From: Io17-Chloro-G2 sp965226915
GTDB taxonomy: Bacteria; Chloroflexota; Dehalococcoidia; Lucifugimonadales; UBA3495
Assembly (NCBI GenBank): GCA_965226915.1
Contig: CBDDEJ010000011.1
Span: 744,001-808,000, forward strand
Length of the DNA: 64,000 nucleotides
Direction: 5' to 3'
Both the position numbers and the translations under genes were made by a program. Positions 63,029 to 64,000 of this stretch are shown here, piece after piece. Position 1 is the stretch's first letter. Each line of letters begins with the position of its first letter. Below the pieces are notes generated by a model, which saw nothing but the letters and a program-made list of their open reading frames with translations, was not told the DNA's origin and searched no databases.

Positions 63029-64000
63029 TACTACAACGACGAGTTGTCTGGTAGGATGGCTGGACAGATGATGTTGGGTGGTTTGGGTGATGGATGCGGC
63101 GAGCTTCGAGCGGGTCTACGACAGCCTTCAGGAATTCCACGCCTTCTTTGCGGCCTCCTTCGGCCGCAAGCAGTGGCGGGATCACAGCGGGAATTACCTT
63201 CAGGCGCTGCTGGTGCAGGACCAGGAGCGGCGCAACGCCGAGAATCTCTCGGAATCGGTGGGCATCTCGGCCCGGGCGATGCAGCGCTTTCTCACCGAGG
63301 CCCGGTGGTCCCATGAGACAGTCATAGGGCGGTTGCAGGAATACTTGGCCCCCAGGCTGGGACACCTGGAGGCGGTGTGGGTGTTCGATGGCAGCGACTT
63401 CCCCAAGCAGGGCAGGAAATCGGCGGGAGTGGCCCGGCAGTACTGCGGCAGGCTGGGCAAGGTGGCCAACTGCCAGGGTGGGATGTTCCTGGCCTACGTC
63501 AGCCCGCTGGGCCGGGCGTTGGTGGACAAGCGGCTGTATCTGCCCAAGAGTTGGACCTCCGACCAGGACCGGTGTGCTGCGGCGGGTGTGCCGGAGGACC
63601 GGCGGAACTACCGGTCAAAGACGGAGTTGGCCCTGGAGATGCTGGAGCGGGTCCTGGAGTTGGGCTACCTCAGGGCCGAGTGGGTTGCCGGAGACGACGC
63701 CTTCGGGATGTCGCCGACCTTCCGGGAGGGACTGGCGGCCCTGGGGATGCGCTACGTGCTGGACGTTCCGGGCGGCACTACGGTCTGGCCCTTGGACCCG
63801 GCTTGGACCAGTCCGGAATATCCGGGGTTCGGCCGCCCCCGCAAACCCAAGCTGCGGCCTGGGCAGCGGCGGACCATGGAGCAGCGCGGTGATGAACTGC
63901 CGGATGAGGCTTGGCGGGAGATAACGGTGGCCCAGGGAAGCCAGGGGCCGCGCACCTACCGGTTCAGTGCCCAGCGGGTGCGGGCCACCAGGAGGCGCAA
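63029..64000 (+). mobile_element. IS701-family element, right end outside window
   Basis: The left end starts TACTACAACGACG directly after CTAG, a YTAR-type target. It matches the ends of the 153-bp MITE at 49508-49660 and continues into the transposase at 63090. The other end is not in the window. Confidence 0.88.
63090..64000 (+). CDS. IS701-family transposase, partial
   Basis: More than 303 residues are open to the window end. The frame from ATG 63090 reads FERVYDSLQEFHAFF, QWRDHSGNYLQALLVQDQERRN, VFDGSDFPKQGRKSAGVARQY (first catalytic Asp) and EWVAGDDAFGMSP (second; each in part). This is the IS701 DDE pattern, whose full length is about 400-450 residues. Several short ORFs in other frames are shadows. 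It disrupts the SDR gene. Confidence 0.9.
   Translation, partial: MDAASFERVYDSLQEFHAFFAASFGRKQWRDHSGNYLQALLVQDQERRNAENLSESVGISARAMQRFLTEARWSHETVIGRLQEYLAPRLGHLEAVWVFDGSDFPKQGRKSAGVARQYCGRLGKVANCQGGMFLAYVSPLGRALVDKRLYLPKSWTSDQDRCAAAGVPEDRRNYRSKTELALEMLERVLELGYLRAEWVAGDDAFGMSPTFREGLAALGMRYVLDVPGGTTVWPLDPAWTSPEYPGFGRPRKPKLRPGQRRTMEQRGDELPDEAWREITVAQGSQGPRTYRFSAQRVRATRRR

Overview
The window looks like a chromosomal segment of an uncultured, free-living bacterium. The best guess is a Chloroflexota relative of the Dehalococcoidia/SAR202 type. That is inferred from gene content, not from a marker gene: four luciferase-like (F420/FMN) monooxygenases, a Ddn-type deazaflavin reductase, two CaiB/BaiF CoA-transferases, two MFS carriers, a UGSC-family protein, a DUF5679 zinc ribbon and a partial cobalamin pathway. 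No rRNA or ribosomal-protein gene is present to settle the placement.

Layout. 1-1.6 kb: an IS1380-type transposase. 1.6-11 kb: a cyclase-like/methyltransferase fusion with an in-frame UGA, a luciferase-like oxidoreductase, two divergent MFS transporters, a Ddn-like reductase, a crotonase and two CaiB/BaiF CoA-transferases. 11.8-15.0 kb: a large PAS/GAF sensor with a sigma-70 region 4-like C-terminus, broken by frameshifts. 15.4-23 kb: a zinc alcohol dehydrogenase, then a minus-strand cluster of luciferase-like oxidoreductases, an NHL propeller, a UGSC protein with an in-frame UGA and its partner. 23.2-32 kb: a four-gene ABC system with two giant FtsX-type permeases. 32-41.9 kb: SDR, cupin, two-subunit CoA-transferase, DEAD-box helicase, Asp-box propeller, two trypsin-like proteases and a LuxR regulator. 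41.9-49.3 kb: hicB with a dead hicA, a tartrate-type dehydrogenase, a second IS1380 and a cobalamin salvage/nucleotide-loop cluster. 49.5-50.7 kb: a repeat-rich island. 51-56 kb: rpiA, a broken acyl-CoA dehydrogenase and a Dcm/Eco29kI-type/Vsr restriction-modification module. 56-64 kb: folate and Ldh-family enzymes, an ISAs1 element with visible target duplication, tRNA-Arg and tRNA-Pro, a frameshifted CAP protein, a LURP-one protein, and an SDR gene cut by an IS701 element that runs off the window.

The most notable point is two independent, in-frame UGA codons at positions where relatives are expected to carry Cys or Sec. Each is followed at the correct distance by a perfect hairpin suited to a bacterial SECIS. 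Standard gene calling would truncate both genes, so the organism probably makes selenoproteins even though no sel gene lies in this window. The second theme is mobile DNA. There are four IS elements, a 179-bp CTAG-bounded element in three copies, and a 153-bp MITE whose ends match the IS701 element 13 kb away. Many frameshifts (sensor, ISAs1, acyl-CoA dehydrogenase, CAP protein, a secreted-protein fragment) point either to real gene decay or to assembly indels; the sequence alone cannot tell these apart.
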